Assembly (NCBI RefSeq): GCF_000725485.1
Contig: NZ_JOAG01000027.1
Coordinates: forward strand, 62,001-126,000
Source: Nonomuraea candida
GTDB taxonomy: Bacteria > Actinomycetota > Actinomycetes > Streptosporangiales > Streptosporangiaceae
DNA length: 64,000 bases
Direction: 5' to 3'
Below the pieces are notes generated by a model. That model saw only the letters and a program-made list of their open reading frames with translations. It was not told where the DNA came from and did no database searches. Of the stretch, positions 54,486 to 62,864 are shown piece after piece; position 1 is the first letter of the stretch, and every line of letters starts with the position of its first letter. A program made the position numbers and the translations under genes.

Positions 54486-54622
54486 GGTCTCCTCTGTTAC
54501 CGCTGTGCTACAAGCCACCGGTTCTCCTCTGTCACCGCTGTGCCACAAGCCACCGGTTCTCCTCTGTCACCGCTGTGCCACAAGCCGCCGGGTCTCTTCT
54601 GTCACCCGACTGCTACAAGGAG
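54486..54622. repeat. 35-bp tandem repeat, four units, in the hemD/def divergent region
   Basis: Units begin at 54486, 54521, 54556 and 54591, an exact 35-bp period, with core TCTCCTCTGTCACCGCTGTG followed by CCACAAGCC. Each contains TGTCAC...GTGCCACA, an imperfect dyad. The array lies between the hemD start (54362) and the deformylase start (54697), where operators would be. The rest of the 334-bp spacer holds no gene. Confidence 0.85.
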
Positions 54623-54696
54623 GGCGCCTGGCGGTTGGCCCGGGGTCCTCGGGGGAAACGTTCTTGGTGACGACGTGGCCTATCGGGGAGTTGCGG

Positions 54697-55182
54697 GTGA
54701 CGGTCCGGCCTATTCGCACGTTCGACGATCCGGTGCTCCGCTCGGTGGCGGCGCCGGTCCAGGATTTCGACCGGGAACTGCGCCGGCTGGTCAAGTCGCT
54801 GACCGCCACCATGCGCGCGGTCCCGGGAGGCGCGGGCCTGGCGGCGCCGCAGCTCGGCGAGCCGGTCCGGGTGGTGGTCTACTCCTACGACGGCAAGTCC
54901 GGCCACCTGGTCAACCCGCGGCTGGAGCTGTCGGAGCGGCGCGTGGTCGCCGACGAGGCGTGCCTGTCCGCGCCCGGCGTGTGGTGGCCGCTGGAGCGCT
55001 CCTACATGGTGACGGCGCGGGGCCGCGACATGTTCGGCAAGCCCGTGACGGTGCGGGGGCTCGGGGTGCTGGCGAGGGTGCTGCAGCACGAGGCCGACCA
55101 TCTTGACGGCGTGTTGTTCAGCGACCACCTCGAAGCGAGCGAGCGGGCACGTTTTCTCGCCGAGGCCCTGCCGTCGGGGTGA
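54697..55182 (+). CDS. def: Peptide deformylase
   Basis: Removes the formyl group from nascent proteins. 161 residues with all three metal motifs: 'GAGLAAPQLGEPV', 'DEACLSAPG' (EACLS instead of EGCLS) and 'LQHEADHLDGVLF' (HExxH). GTG at 54697 chosen (GGGGAG 6 bp upstream); a GTG at 54667 in frame is less likely. This may be a secondary deformylase; a housekeeping copy is usually near fmt. Its 3' end overlaps the convergent whiB-like gene by 65 bp. Confidence 0.92.
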   Translation: MTVRPIRTFDDPVLRSVAAPVQDFDRELRRLVKSLTATMRAVPGGAGLAAPQLGEPVRVVVYSYDGKSGHLVNPRLELSERRVVADEACLSAPGVWWPLERSYMVTARGRDMFGKPVTVRGLGVLARVLQHEADHLDGVLFSDHLEASERARFLAEALPSG

Positions 55183-55456
55183 GCGCGTCCGCCGGGAGCG
55201 CGAGCTCCCGCCGCTGCGCGGGGTCGGTGCCGCCCCAGACGCCGTACGCCTGGCCGGTGTCGAGCGCGTATCTCAGGCACGGTTCCCGCACGGGGCAGTC
55301 GCCGCACACCCGCTTGGCCCGCTCGACCTGGGAGTGGCTCGGGCCTTCCATGGAGATCGGGAAGAACAGCTCCGGGTCCAGGTCGAGGCAGGCCGCCCTG
55401 CGTGTCCAGTCGAGCATCATCATGATGGTCGCGCTACCCACGCCTTCCGGCGTCAT
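55118..55456 (-). CDS. WhiB-family iron-sulfur transcription factor
   Basis: 112 residues with the four cluster cysteines ('AACLD', 'RVCGDCPVREPCL') and the 'GVWGGT' turn, then a basic C-terminus. WhiB proteins bind 4Fe-4S and act with the sigma factor to control redox, stress or development genes; this one is WhiB1-like in its core ('DPELFFP'). ATG at 55456 is ATGA-coupled to the glycosyltransferase stop; MMMLDW at 55423 is the alternative. A WhiB factor co-translated with glycan genes suggests it regulates the cluster. Confidence 0.92.
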   Translation of the reverse strand: MTPEGVGSATIMMMLDWTRRAACLDLDPELFFPISMEGPSHSQVERAKRVCGDCPVREPCLRYALDTGQAYGVWGGTDPAQRRELALPADALTPTAGPRRENVPARSLRGGR

Positions 55457-56373
55457 ACCTCGCTGAGCAGGTGGTCCCAATCGGCGAGGAACCTGCCGAG
55501 CCCGTAACGCGACAGCGCGGCCGCCCTGGCCGCCTTGCCGGCCTGGCTCGCGCGCTCGGGGTCGCGGGCGAAGTCGTGCAGCGCGTCGGCCAGCACGCTC
55601 ACCTTGGTGGACAGCACGCCGGCCTCGGGCGGCACGGCCTCGATCGCCTCTGTGGCCGCCAGCGCGACCACGGGCATGCCCAGGGTCATGGCCTCGATGA
55701 GGGCCAGGCCCAGCGAGGTCCAGCGGTAGGGATGCAGGTAGACGCGCCTGCGGGCGAGCTCGGCGTGCATGACGTGCTGGGGCAGGTCCTCGTGGGTGCC
55801 GTACGGCAGCCCGTCCACCTTCATCCCGAACACGTCGAGCGGCACCCGCTCGGCGAAGCGGGGCAGCAGGTCGGTCCCGGCGACCCGGGTGCGGCGCACC
55901 GGCTCGTTGACGACGACGCCCGCCCGGGGCAGCTCCCCGGTGTAGAGGTGGCCGGGGTCGGGCACGCCGTGCTCGATGACGCGGGTCGGGGCGCGGCCGT
56001 TGTCCCAGTACAGCTCGTTGAAGTGGGTGACGTGCACGAGCGTGATGTCGTCGCGGCCGGCCAGCGGGTGGCGGGTGCGCGGCACGTCGCTGGTGGGCGT
56101 GTTGTGCTCGACGTACAGGCCGGGCACGTCGCGGCCCAGCCACTCGCGGGCCAGCTCGATCTCGTGCGGGCGCTGGTAGACGACGACGTCCACGGGTTCG
56201 TGCCGCAGCCGGTCGTACGGCACCTCCCGGGCACTGGCGGGCCAGTCGTACGTCGCCGCCCGCCCCCGGCCGTCGGGCCTCCGGCCGGGGACGAGCGGCA
56301 GCACGTACTCGTGGGACCCGCGCACGAACGCGCTGGTCCACGAGCCGTGCACGTGCCAGATGAGGATCTTCAC
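55453..56373 (-). CDS. Glycosyltransferase, GT4-like
   Basis: A 306-residue GT-B protein with a shortened N-terminal domain ('VKILIWHVHGSWTSAFVRGS') and a C-terminal GT4 donor-site region ('LHPYRWTSLGLALIEAMTLG', 'MPVVALAATEAIEAVP'). GTG at 56373 overlaps the gmhB stop (GTGA) and the stop overlaps the whiB-like start (ATGA), so three genes form one coupled unit. Likely adds a sugar, perhaps heptose, to an envelope acceptor. Confidence 0.88.
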   Translation of the reverse strand: MKILIWHVHGSWTSAFVRGSHEYVLPLVPGRRPDGRGRAATYDWPASAREVPYDRLRHEPVDVVVYQRPHEIELAREWLGRDVPGLYVEHNTPTSDVPRTRHPLAGRDDITLVHVTHFNELYWDNGRAPTRVIEHGVPDPGHLYTGELPRAGVVVNEPVRRTRVAGTDLLPRFAERVPLDVFGMKVDGLPYGTHEDLPQHVMHAELARRRVYLHPYRWTSLGLALIEAMTLGMPVVALAATEAIEAVPPEAGVLSTKVSVLADALHDFARDPERASQAGKAARAAALSRYGLGRFLADWDHLLSEV

Positions 56374-56960
56374 CAGCGGCTCCATCCCATGGCGCGGGCC
56401 CACGGCGCCGAGGCGGCGGCCACGGGGGCCTCCGCGTCGGTCAGCACGCGGTCCACCACGTCGATCAGGTCGTCGGCGACCTCGGCGGCCTGCCGGATCT
56501 CCTCGCGGAGCGTCTCTTGTGTCGGGACGAGGATGCCCCTGGCGCCGGCGGCCCTGGCGGCCTCCATGTCGCGGCCGATGTCGCCCACGACCACGCAGTC
56601 GCGGGGGCTGACGTCGAGCACGGCGGCGGCCCTGATCACGAGGCCCGGCGCCGGTTTGCGGCACGTGCAGCCGTCGGCGTCGTCGTGCACGCAGATCGCC
56701 CACGCGTCGAACGGGCCGAGCAGCTCCTCCACCTTGGCGTTCACCTGGTCCATCTCGTCCGGGGACAGCAGGCCCTTGGCGACGCCCGACTGGTTCGTGA
56801 CCACGGCCACCGGCACCTCGGCGCGTCTGAGCCTGCCCAGCGCCTCGACCGCGCCCGGCATGGGCTCGACGAGGGCCGGATCGCCGTTGTACGGCACGTC
56901 CCTGATCAGGGTTCCGTCCCGGTCGAAGAGCACGGCCCCGGGACGTCGCTTTTCGAACAC
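56370..56960 (-). CDS. gmhB: D-glycero-manno-heptose 1,7-bisphosphate phosphatase-like (GmhB, HAD-IIIA)
   Basis: A 196-residue HAD-IIIA phosphatase. Motif I 'VLFDRDGTLI', motif II 'VVTNQSGVAKG', zinc loop 'CVHDDADGCTCRKPAPG' (Cys-x-His...Cys-x-Cys) and motif IV 'VGDIGRDMEAA' are those of GmhB. Removes the C7 phosphate of heptose 1,7-bisphosphate between the two HldE steps. Histidinol-phosphatase is a relative, but the heptose neighbours decide. GTG start with GGAGGTGAAAG upstream; first gene of the minus-strand arm. Confidence 0.9.
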   Translation of the reverse strand: MFEKRRPGAVLFDRDGTLIRDVPYNGDPALVEPMPGAVEALGRLRRAEVPVAVVTNQSGVAKGLLSPDEMDQVNAKVEELLGPFDAWAICVHDDADGCTCRKPAPGLVIRAAAVLDVSPRDCVVVGDIGRDMEAARAAGARGILVPTQETLREEIRQAAEVADDLIDVVDRVLTDAEAPVAAASAPWARAMGWSRW

Positions 56961-57132
56961 CTTTCACCTCCGTCGCGTGTCCGGCAGCTACCCGGCGCCC
57001 CGCCTGGCAAACAACTACTTACCGTGACCAGGCGCAGGCGATCGGCCCCGTTTTCGCATCTCGGGGGATCGCGGAATGTTTGAGGACCGCTTCTCTCGGT
57101 AGCGGTTCTCGACATCCTTAGGGGGAGGAACC
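56961..57132. promoter_or_regulatory. Shared divergent promoter region of the heptose glycan cluster
   Basis: 172 bp between gmhB (minus) and the carbamoyltransferase (plus). ACCGCT (57086-57091)/AGCGGT (57101-57106) is a perfect inverted repeat 27 bp before the plus-strand start, within CCGCTTCTC...GCGGTTCTC direct repeats. GGGGGAGGAACC is the plus-strand ribosome-binding site. A single regulator here could control all nine genes. Confidence 0.55.
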
Positions 57133-58764
57133 ATGAAGTTTCTCGGCATCAACGCGATCTTCCACGACCCGGCCGCCGCCCTGGTGGTCGACGGGAGGAT
57201 CGTGGCCGCGGCGGAGGAGGAGCGCTTCAGCCGCCGCAAGCACGGCAAGAGGCCGCTGGCGTTCTCCGCCTGGGAGCTGCCCGAGCAGGCGGCCGCGTGG
57301 TGCCTGCGCGAGGCGGGGCTGGAGCCCGAGGACCTCGACGCGGTGGCCTACTCCTACGACCCGTCCCTGGTCGTGCAGCGGCCGGAGGGCGACTGGGAGG
57401 ACCTGCGCACCCGGTACGCGGTGCGCGCCCCCGCCTTCCTGGCCACGGCCCTGCCCGGGCTCGATCCCGGCCAGGTCAGCTACGTGCCGCACCACGTGGC
57501 GCACGCCGCCTCCGCGGGGCTGGCCGCGCCGTGGCGCGACTGCGCGGTGCTGGTGTGCGACGGGCGCGGCGAGAACGTCTCCCACCTGGCGGGCGTCTAT
57601 CGCGACGGCGAGCTGGAGGTGCTGGCCACGCAGGAGCTGCCGCACTCCCTGGGCCTCATGTACGAGGACGTCACCGAGCACCTGGGCTTCCTGCGCTCCA
57701 GCGACGAGTACAAGGTGATGGCCATGGCCTCCTACGGCCGGCCCCGCCGCCTGGAGGCGCTGCGCGAGGTGATCTACACCACCGGGGACGGCGGGTTCCG
57801 GGTGGAGCCGGTCGACTGGAACGTCTACGCCAAGGCGCTGAAGAAGGGCGCCCCGTGGACCTCCGACCACGCCGATCTGGCCGCCAGCGTGCAGGCCCGG
57901 CTGGAGGAGGTGCTGCTGGAGCTGGTGCGCTGGCTGCACGGGCGGACCGGCGAGCGGCGGCTGGCGCTGGCGGGCGGGGTGGCGCTGAACTGCGTGGCCA
58001 ACACGCGGCTGCTGGACGAGGGGCCGTTCGAGGAGGTGTGGGCCCAGCCGGCCGCGGGCGACTCGGGCACCGCGCTGGGCGGCGCCCTGCACCTGGCGCA
58101 GTCCTACGGCGAGCCGGCCGGGCCGATGCCCGGCGCGGCGCTCGGGCGCGGCTTCACCGACGAGGAGCTCGGGGCGTGGCTGGACGTGGCGCGGGTGCCG
58201 TACACCCGTCCGGCCGACCTGTCCGCCGCCGTGGCCGCGGAGCTGGCGGCCGACCGGATCGTGGCGTGGTTCCAGGGGCGGTCGGAGTACGGGCCGCGGG
58301 CACTCGGGCAGCGGTCGCTGCTGGCGCATCCGGGTCACGCGCGCAACACCGAGCGGCTCAACGACGTCAAGGGGCGCGAGCAGTTCCGGCCCATCGCGCC
58401 GATGGTGCTGGAGTCGCGGGCCAGGGAGATCTTCGGGCGGGGGCCGGTGCCGTCACCGTACATGCTGTTCGTGCACGACGTGCGGCCCGAGTGGGCCGCG
58501 CGCATCCCGGCGGTGGTGCACGTGGACGGGACGGCCCGCATCCAGACGATCTCCCCGGGGGAGCATCCGCTGATGGCGCGGGTGCTGAGCGAGTTCGAGG
58601 CGCGTACGGGGCTGCCGGTCGTGGTCAACACGAGCCTCAACACGGCCGGTCGGCCGATGGTGGACGATCCGCGTGACGCGCTGGAGTGCTTCGGCTCCTC
58701 GCCGGTGGACGTGCTGGCCCTGGGGCCGTACCTGGTGCGGCGCGGGGAGGTGTTCGCCTCGTGA
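57133..58764 (+). CDS. NodU/CmcH-family O-carbamoyltransferase
   Basis: Transfers a carbamoyl group from carbamoyl phosphate (via carbamoyl-AMP) to a hydroxyl, usually on a sugar. 543 residues. N-terminal Kae1-like domain ('LGINAIFHDPAAALVVDG', 'VPHHVAHAASAG', 'LALAGGVALNCVANT'), C-terminal YrdC-like domain ('WFQGRSEYGPRALGQRS', 'NTSLNTAGRPMVDDP'). First gene of the plus-strand arm; its TGA overlaps the GT2 start. In context it probably decorates a heptose-containing glycan. Confidence 0.94.
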   Translation: MKFLGINAIFHDPAAALVVDGRIVAAAEEERFSRRKHGKRPLAFSAWELPEQAAAWCLREAGLEPEDLDAVAYSYDPSLVVQRPEGDWEDLRTRYAVRAPAFLATALPGLDPGQVSYVPHHVAHAASAGLAAPWRDCAVLVCDGRGENVSHLAGVYRDGELEVLATQELPHSLGLMYEDVTEHLGFLRSSDEYKVMAMASYGRPRRLEALREVIYTTGDGGFRVEPVDWNVYAKALKKGAPWTSDHADLAASVQARLEEVLLELVRWLHGRTGERRLALAGGVALNCVANTRLLDEGPFEEVWAQPAAGDSGTALGGALHLAQSYGEPAGPMPGAALGRGFTDEELGAWLDVARVPYTRPADLSAAVAAELAADRIVAWFQGRSEYGPRALGQRSLLAHPGHARNTERLNDVKGREQFRPIAPMVLESRAREIFGRGPVPSPYMLFVHDVRPEWAARIPAVVHVDGTARIQTISPGEHPLMARVLSEFEARTGLPVVVNTSLNTAGRPMVDDPRDALECFGSSPVDVLALGPYLVRRGEVFAS

Positions 58765-59906
58765 TCACCGTGGTGATCCCCACCATCGGGCGGGCCACGC
58801 TGCGCGACACGCTGGCGGCCGTGGGGCCGGGCGTGCCGGTGATCGTGGTGGACGACCGGCCTCTCACCGGCGGCGCCTCCTCCGAGGGGACGGACATTCC
58901 GGGTGGTGCACACACGAAGGCGCCGCCCGGGGTGACGGAGCCTCTGGCCGAGCACGTGCTCGTGGTGCGCTCCGGCGGCCTGGGGCCGGCGGCGGCGCGC
59001 AACGCCGGCTGGCGGGCCGCGGACACGCCGTGGGTGGTGTTCCTCGACGACGACGTGGTCCCCGCGCCGGGCTGGGCCGAGGCGCTGTGGAAGGACCTGG
59101 TGGACCTGCCCGACGACGTGGCGGGCAGCCAGGGCCGCATCGAGGTGCCGCTGCCGGCCGGCCGCCGGCCGACGGACGCCGAGCGGCACACCGCCGGGCT
59201 GTCCGAGGCGTTGTGGGTGACGGCCGACATGGCCTACCGGCGGGCGGCGCTGGAGGCGGTGGGCGGGTTCGACGAGCGCTTTCCCCGGGCGTACCGGGAG
59301 GACGCCGACCTGGCGCTGCGGGTGCGGCGGGCCGGGTACCGGCTGGTCAGGGGCGAGCGGGTGACGACGCATCCGGTGCGGGCGGACGGGTTCTGGGCGA
59401 GCGTGCGCTTCCAGCGCGGCAACGCCGACGACGCCCTCATGCGGCGGCTGCACGGCCCGTCCTGGCGGGCCGACATCGGCGGCGCCGGGGGACGGCTGCG
59501 CCTGCACGCGCTCACGACGGCCGCGGGCCTGGCGGCGGCGCTCCTCGGCGCGGCCTCCGTCGCCCGCCGGCGGAGCGTGAGCGGCCGGGGCGTGACCTTC
59601 CGGGGCGCCATCCTGCCGAGCGTGACCGGCCGGGGCGTGGCCTCTCGGGGCGTCATCCCGCGGAGCGTGACCGGCCGGGGCGTGGCCTCCCGGGGCGTGA
59701 CCGGGCGGGACGGGCGGGTCCTGCGGGCGCTGACGTGGGGGGCGGCGGCCGGGTGGGCGGCGCTGACCGCGGAGTTCGCGTGGCGGCGGATCGCGCCGGG
59801 GCCGCGTACCCCGGGCGAGGTGCTGCGGATGGCCGTCACGAGCGTGCTGATCCCGCCGGTCGCCTGTGCGCACCGGTTGCGGGGGGAATGGAGGGCGCGG
59901 CGATGA
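58761..59906 (+). CDS. Family 2 glycosyltransferase with repeat insertion and C-terminal membrane segments
   Basis: 381 residues from a GTG coupled to the previous stop. GT-A fold: 'VVIPTIGRATLRDTL', 'VVFLDDDVVPAPGWAEAL' (DDD metal site), 'GGFDERFPRAYREDADLALR'. Two C-terminal hydrophobic helices (about 255-275 and 325-345) are separated by a 50-residue insert of SVTGRGVASRGVIPR-like repeats (DNA repeat about 59570-59715). Similar to rhamnosyl/heptosyl-type GT2 of envelope clusters. Stop overlaps the next gene as ATGA. Confidence 0.88.
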   Translation: MITVVIPTIGRATLRDTLAAVGPGVPVIVVDDRPLTGGASSEGTDIPGGAHTKAPPGVTEPLAEHVLVVRSGGLGPAAARNAGWRAADTPWVVFLDDDVVPAPGWAEALWKDLVDLPDDVAGSQGRIEVPLPAGRRPTDAERHTAGLSEALWVTADMAYRRAALEAVGGFDERFPRAYREDADLALRVRRAGYRLVRGERVTTHPVRADGFWASVRFQRGNADDALMRRLHGPSWRADIGGAGGRLRLHALTTAAGLAAALLGAASVARRRSVSGRGVTFRGAILPSVTGRGVASRGVIPRSVTGRGVASRGVTGRDGRVLRALTWGAAAGWAALTAEFAWRRIAPGPRTPGEVLRMAVTSVLIPPVACAHRLRGEWRARR

Positions 59907-61132
59907 GCGAGCGCACGAGAGCGCGGCACGCCCCGCGCCCCGCCACGGCCCCGGCCGGCCCCGAGGGGACCGCCGCCGAGGGGATCGCCGCCGAGGGGAT
60001 CGCCGCCGCGAAGACCGGCGGCCGGGCCGGTGCCCACGGGAGCGTCACCGGCCGGACCGTCGGCGAGCGGGGAATCGGGAGGCGGGAACGTTCCAGCGGG
60101 GACCGGGGGCGGGTGCTGGTGGCGCGGCTGGACGACGCGGGGGACGTGCTGCTGGCGGGGCCCGCGGTCCGGGCCGTGGCGGCGGCGGCCTCGGAGGTGG
60201 TGTTCCTGGCGGGCCCGCACGGCACGGCCGCGGCCGGTCTGCTGCCCGGCGTGGACCGGGTGGCCGAGTGGCACGCGCCGTGGATCGACCACACCCCGCC
60301 GCCCGTCACCGAGGCCAAGGTCGCCGAGCTGCTCGGCCAGGTGGGCGGGATCGACGAGGCGGTGCTGCTGACCTCGTTCCACCAGTCGGCGCTGCCGCTG
60401 GCGCTGCTGCTGAGGCTGGCGGGGGTCAGGAGGATCACCGCGATCAGCAACGACTATCCGGGCTCGCTGCTCGACGTGCGCCACGTGGTGGACGAGAGCG
60501 TGGACGTGCCGGAGGCGGAGCGGATGCTGGCGGTGGCGCGGGCGGCGGGGTTCGAGCTGCCGGAGGGCGATGACGGCAAACTCGCTGTTCAGCGGCCATT
60601 GCCGGATATAGACGAATTTACGGGGCACTGTGTAGGCGTCGGCGGCGTAGCCGACAAAGGCGCGTATGTCGTGGTGCACCCAGGGACCTCGGCCCCCGCC
60701 CGTACCTGGCCCGCCGACCTGCACAGGCAGGCGGTGCGGGAGCTGGCCGAGGACGGGCACCAGGTCGTCGTGACCGGCACAGAACGTGACCTCACCGCCT
60801 ATGTGGCCAGCGACGTCGCGGTCGACCTGGGCGGCGTGACCACATTCGCGGAACTGGCCGCCGTGATCGAGCGTGCCGGGGTGCTCGTGGCGGGGAACAC
60901 CGGCCCGGCGCACCTGGCGGCGGCGGTCGGCACCCCGGTCGTGAGCCTGTTCGCCCCGGTCGTCCCAGCGGCGCGGTGGGCCCCGTACGGCGTGCCCTCG
61001 GTGCTGCTGGGCGACCAGCACGCGCCCTGCCGCGGCAGCAGGGCGCGGGTCTGCCCGGTGCCGGGGCACCCGTGCCTGTCCCACGTGACAAGTGAGCAGG
61101 TGGTCAAGGCAGTGAGGGAGCTGACTCAGTGA
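59903..61132 (+). CDS. Family 9 glycosyltransferase (ADP-heptose:glycan heptosyltransferase-like)
   Basis: 409 residues. The first ~70 are low complexity (AEGIAAEGIAAAK, basic). The GT9 fold then starts at 'VLVARLDDAGDVLLAGPAVR', with 'VVVHPGTSAPARTWPADLHR' and the donor motif 'VAGNTGPAHLAAAVGTPVVS', as in WaaC/WaaF heptosyltransferases. In a cluster that makes ADP-heptose this is the obvious heptosyltransferase. A 100-bp patch (about 60567-60670) at the domain junction has many rare codons (ATA, TTT, GTA, AAA). Confidence 0.88.
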   Translation: MSERTRARHAPRPATAPAGPEGTAAEGIAAEGIAAAKTGGRAGAHGSVTGRTVGERGIGRRERSSGDRGRVLVARLDDAGDVLLAGPAVRAVAAAASEVVFLAGPHGTAAAGLLPGVDRVAEWHAPWIDHTPPPVTEAKVAELLGQVGGIDEAVLLTSFHQSALPLALLLRLAGVRRITAISNDYPGSLLDVRHVVDESVDVPEAERMLAVARAAGFELPEGDDGKLAVQRPLPDIDEFTGHCVGVGGVADKGAYVVVHPGTSAPARTWPADLHRQAVRELAEDGHQVVVTGTERDLTAYVASDVAVDLGGVTTFAELAAVIERAGVLVAGNTGPAHLAAAVGTPVVSLFAPVVPAARWAPYGVPSVLLGDQHAPCRGSRARVCPVPGHPCLSHVTSEQVVKAVRELTQ

Positions 61133-62316
61133 AGGTCGATCTCATCTCGGAGCACGCGGACCCGCTGGCGGCGGTCGGCGGCGTGGACTCCGGCGGCCAG
61201 AACGTCTACGTCGCCGCGCTCGCGGTGGCGCTTGCCGAGCGCGGGCACACGGTCGTGGTCCACACCCGGCGCTCCTCCGAGTCCCAGCCTGACGTGGTCG
61301 GCCTCGCGCCGGGCGTCACGGTCGAGTACGTCACCGCGGGTCCCGCGGCTCCCGTCCCCAAGGACGAGCTGCCCCCGTACATGCCGGAGTTCACCGAGCG
61401 GCTGGCCCGGCGCTGGGCCGAGCGTCCGCCGGACGTCGTGCACGCGCACTTCTGGATGAGCGGGCAGGCCGCGCTCCGGGCGGCGCGCGGCCTGCCCGTG
61501 GTGCAGACCTACCACGCGCTCGGCACCGTCAAGCGGCGCTGGCAGGGCGAGGCCGACACCAGCCCCGCGCACCGGATCGAGACCGAGCGCGAGATCGGGC
61601 AGCGGGCCGACGCGGTGCTGGCCACCTGCAGCGACGAGGTCAGCGAGCTGTGCGCGATGGGCGTGCCCGAGCACCGCATCGCGGTCGTGCCGTGCGGGGT
61701 GGACCTGACGGCGTTCTGCCCGGACGGGCCGGTGGCGCCGCGCACGGAGCGTCAGCTCGTGCTCAGCATCGGCCGGATGGTGCCGCGCAAGGGCGTGGAC
61801 ACCGTGATCAGGGCGATGCGTCACATCCCCGACGCCGACCTGGTGATCGCCGGCGGCGGCCAGGACGACGAGGAGGCGGTCAGGCTGCGCGAGCTGGCCG
61901 ACGGGTACGGCATGGGCGAGCGCGTCCACGTCATCGGCTCCGTGCCGCGCCGGCACGTGCCCGCGCTGATGCGCTCGGCCGACGTCGTGGTGACGGTGCC
62001 CTGGTACGAGCCGTTCGGCATGGTGCCCGTGGAGGCCATGGCGTGCGGCGTGCCGGTCGTCGCCTCGGCGGTCGGCGGCCATCTCGACACGGTGGCCGGC
62101 TGCGGCGTGCTGGTCCCGCCGCGCCGCCCGCGCGCCCTGTCCAGGGCGCTCAAGGACGTGCTCGCCGATCCGCGGCGGCGCGCGGCGCTGGGCGCGGCGG
62201 GAGCCCGCCGGGCCCGCGAGCGGTACGGCTGGTCGCGCGTCGCCGAGTCCACCGAGGCCGTGTACACGCAGGTGATCGAGGGAAAGGTCTGCCGTCTGGC
62301 GGCCCTGGGGGGTTGA
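61129..62316 (+). CDS. Family 4 glycosyltransferase
   Basis: 395 residues, GT-B fold of the sucrose-phosphate-synthase/MshA-like branch: 'AVGGVDSGGQNVYVAALAVA', 'VVHAHFWMSGQAALR', 'RIAVVPCGVDLTAFCP', 'LSIGRMVPRKGVDTVIRAM', donor motif 'EPFGMVPVEAMACGVPVVAS'. GTG start coupled to the GT9 stop (GTGA). Probably extends the same glycan; donor unknown. Confidence 0.93.
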   Translation: MKVDLISEHADPLAAVGGVDSGGQNVYVAALAVALAERGHTVVVHTRRSSESQPDVVGLAPGVTVEYVTAGPAAPVPKDELPPYMPEFTERLARRWAERPPDVVHAHFWMSGQAALRAARGLPVVQTYHALGTVKRRWQGEADTSPAHRIETEREIGQRADAVLATCSDEVSELCAMGVPEHRIAVVPCGVDLTAFCPDGPVAPRTERQLVLSIGRMVPRKGVDTVIRAMRHIPDADLVIAGGGQDDEEAVRLRELADGYGMGERVHVIGSVPRRHVPALMRSADVVVTVPWYEPFGMVPVEAMACGVPVVASAVGGHLDTVAGCGVLVPPRRPRALSRALKDVLADPRRRAALGAAGARRARERYGWSRVAESTEAVYTQVIEGKVCRLAALGG

Positions 62317-62318
62317 TC

Positions 62319-62864
62319 ATGGATGCTCATCTGGAGAAGCTCTGGAACACCCTGGAGAAGGTCGACGACCACGCGGTCACCGTCCGCGCCTGGGGCGGGA
62401 AGCTGGCCGGGGTGCTGGCCGCCGGGGGCAGGCTGCTGGCCTGCGGCAACGGCGGCTCCGCGGCCGAGGCGCAGCACCTGACGGCCGAGCTGGTCGGCCG
62501 GTTCAGGGACGACAGGCAGCCGTACGCGGCGATCCCGCTGCACGGCGACGGCTCGTCGTTCACGGCGATCGTCAACGACTTCGGCGCCGACGAGGTCTAC
62601 GCGCGCCAGGTGCGCGCGCACGGCCGGCCGGGGGACGTGCTGGTGTGCCTGTCCACCAGCGGCGGCAGCCGGAACGTGCTGGCCGCCGCGGCGGCGGCGC
62701 AGGAGTCCGGGCTGGTGGCCTGGGCCATGACGGGCCCGGCGCCCAATCCGCTGGCCGAGCTGTGCGACGAGGCGGTGGCCGTGCCCGGCGAGACCGCCAC
62801 CGTGCAGGAGGTGCACCTCGCGCTCATCCACCTGCTGTGCGACGCGCTGGAGGAGGCGCTGTGA
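62319..62864 (+). CDS. gmhA: Sedoheptulose-7-phosphate isomerase (GmhA-like SIS protein)
   Basis: 181 residues, SIS fold. 'LLACGNGGSAAEAQHLTAEL' is the phosphate/zinc-site segment with the catalytic His and Glu, and 'LSTSGGSRNVLAAA' follows; matches GmhA, which makes D-glycero-D-manno-heptose 7-phosphate. A DnaA-binding DiaA is a relative, but hldE and gmhB settle the role. The 3' end (EEAL-stop) is the parent of the 44-bp repeat that follows. Confidence 0.92.
   Translation: MDAHLEKLWNTLEKVDDHAVTVRAWGGKLAGVLAAGGRLLACGNGGSAAEAQHLTAELVGRFRDDRQPYAAIPLHGDGSSFTAIVNDFGADEVYARQVRAHGRPGDVLVCLSTSGGSRNVLAAAAAAQESGLVAWAMTGPAPNPLAELCDEAVAVPGETATVQEVHLALIHLLCDALEEAL

Noticed and set aside
54486..54622. 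CRISPR-like array
   Set aside because: The 35-bp units are directly adjacent with no unique spacers, and no cas genes are present; the Cas4-like nuclease at 34955 is the RecB type found without CRISPR.
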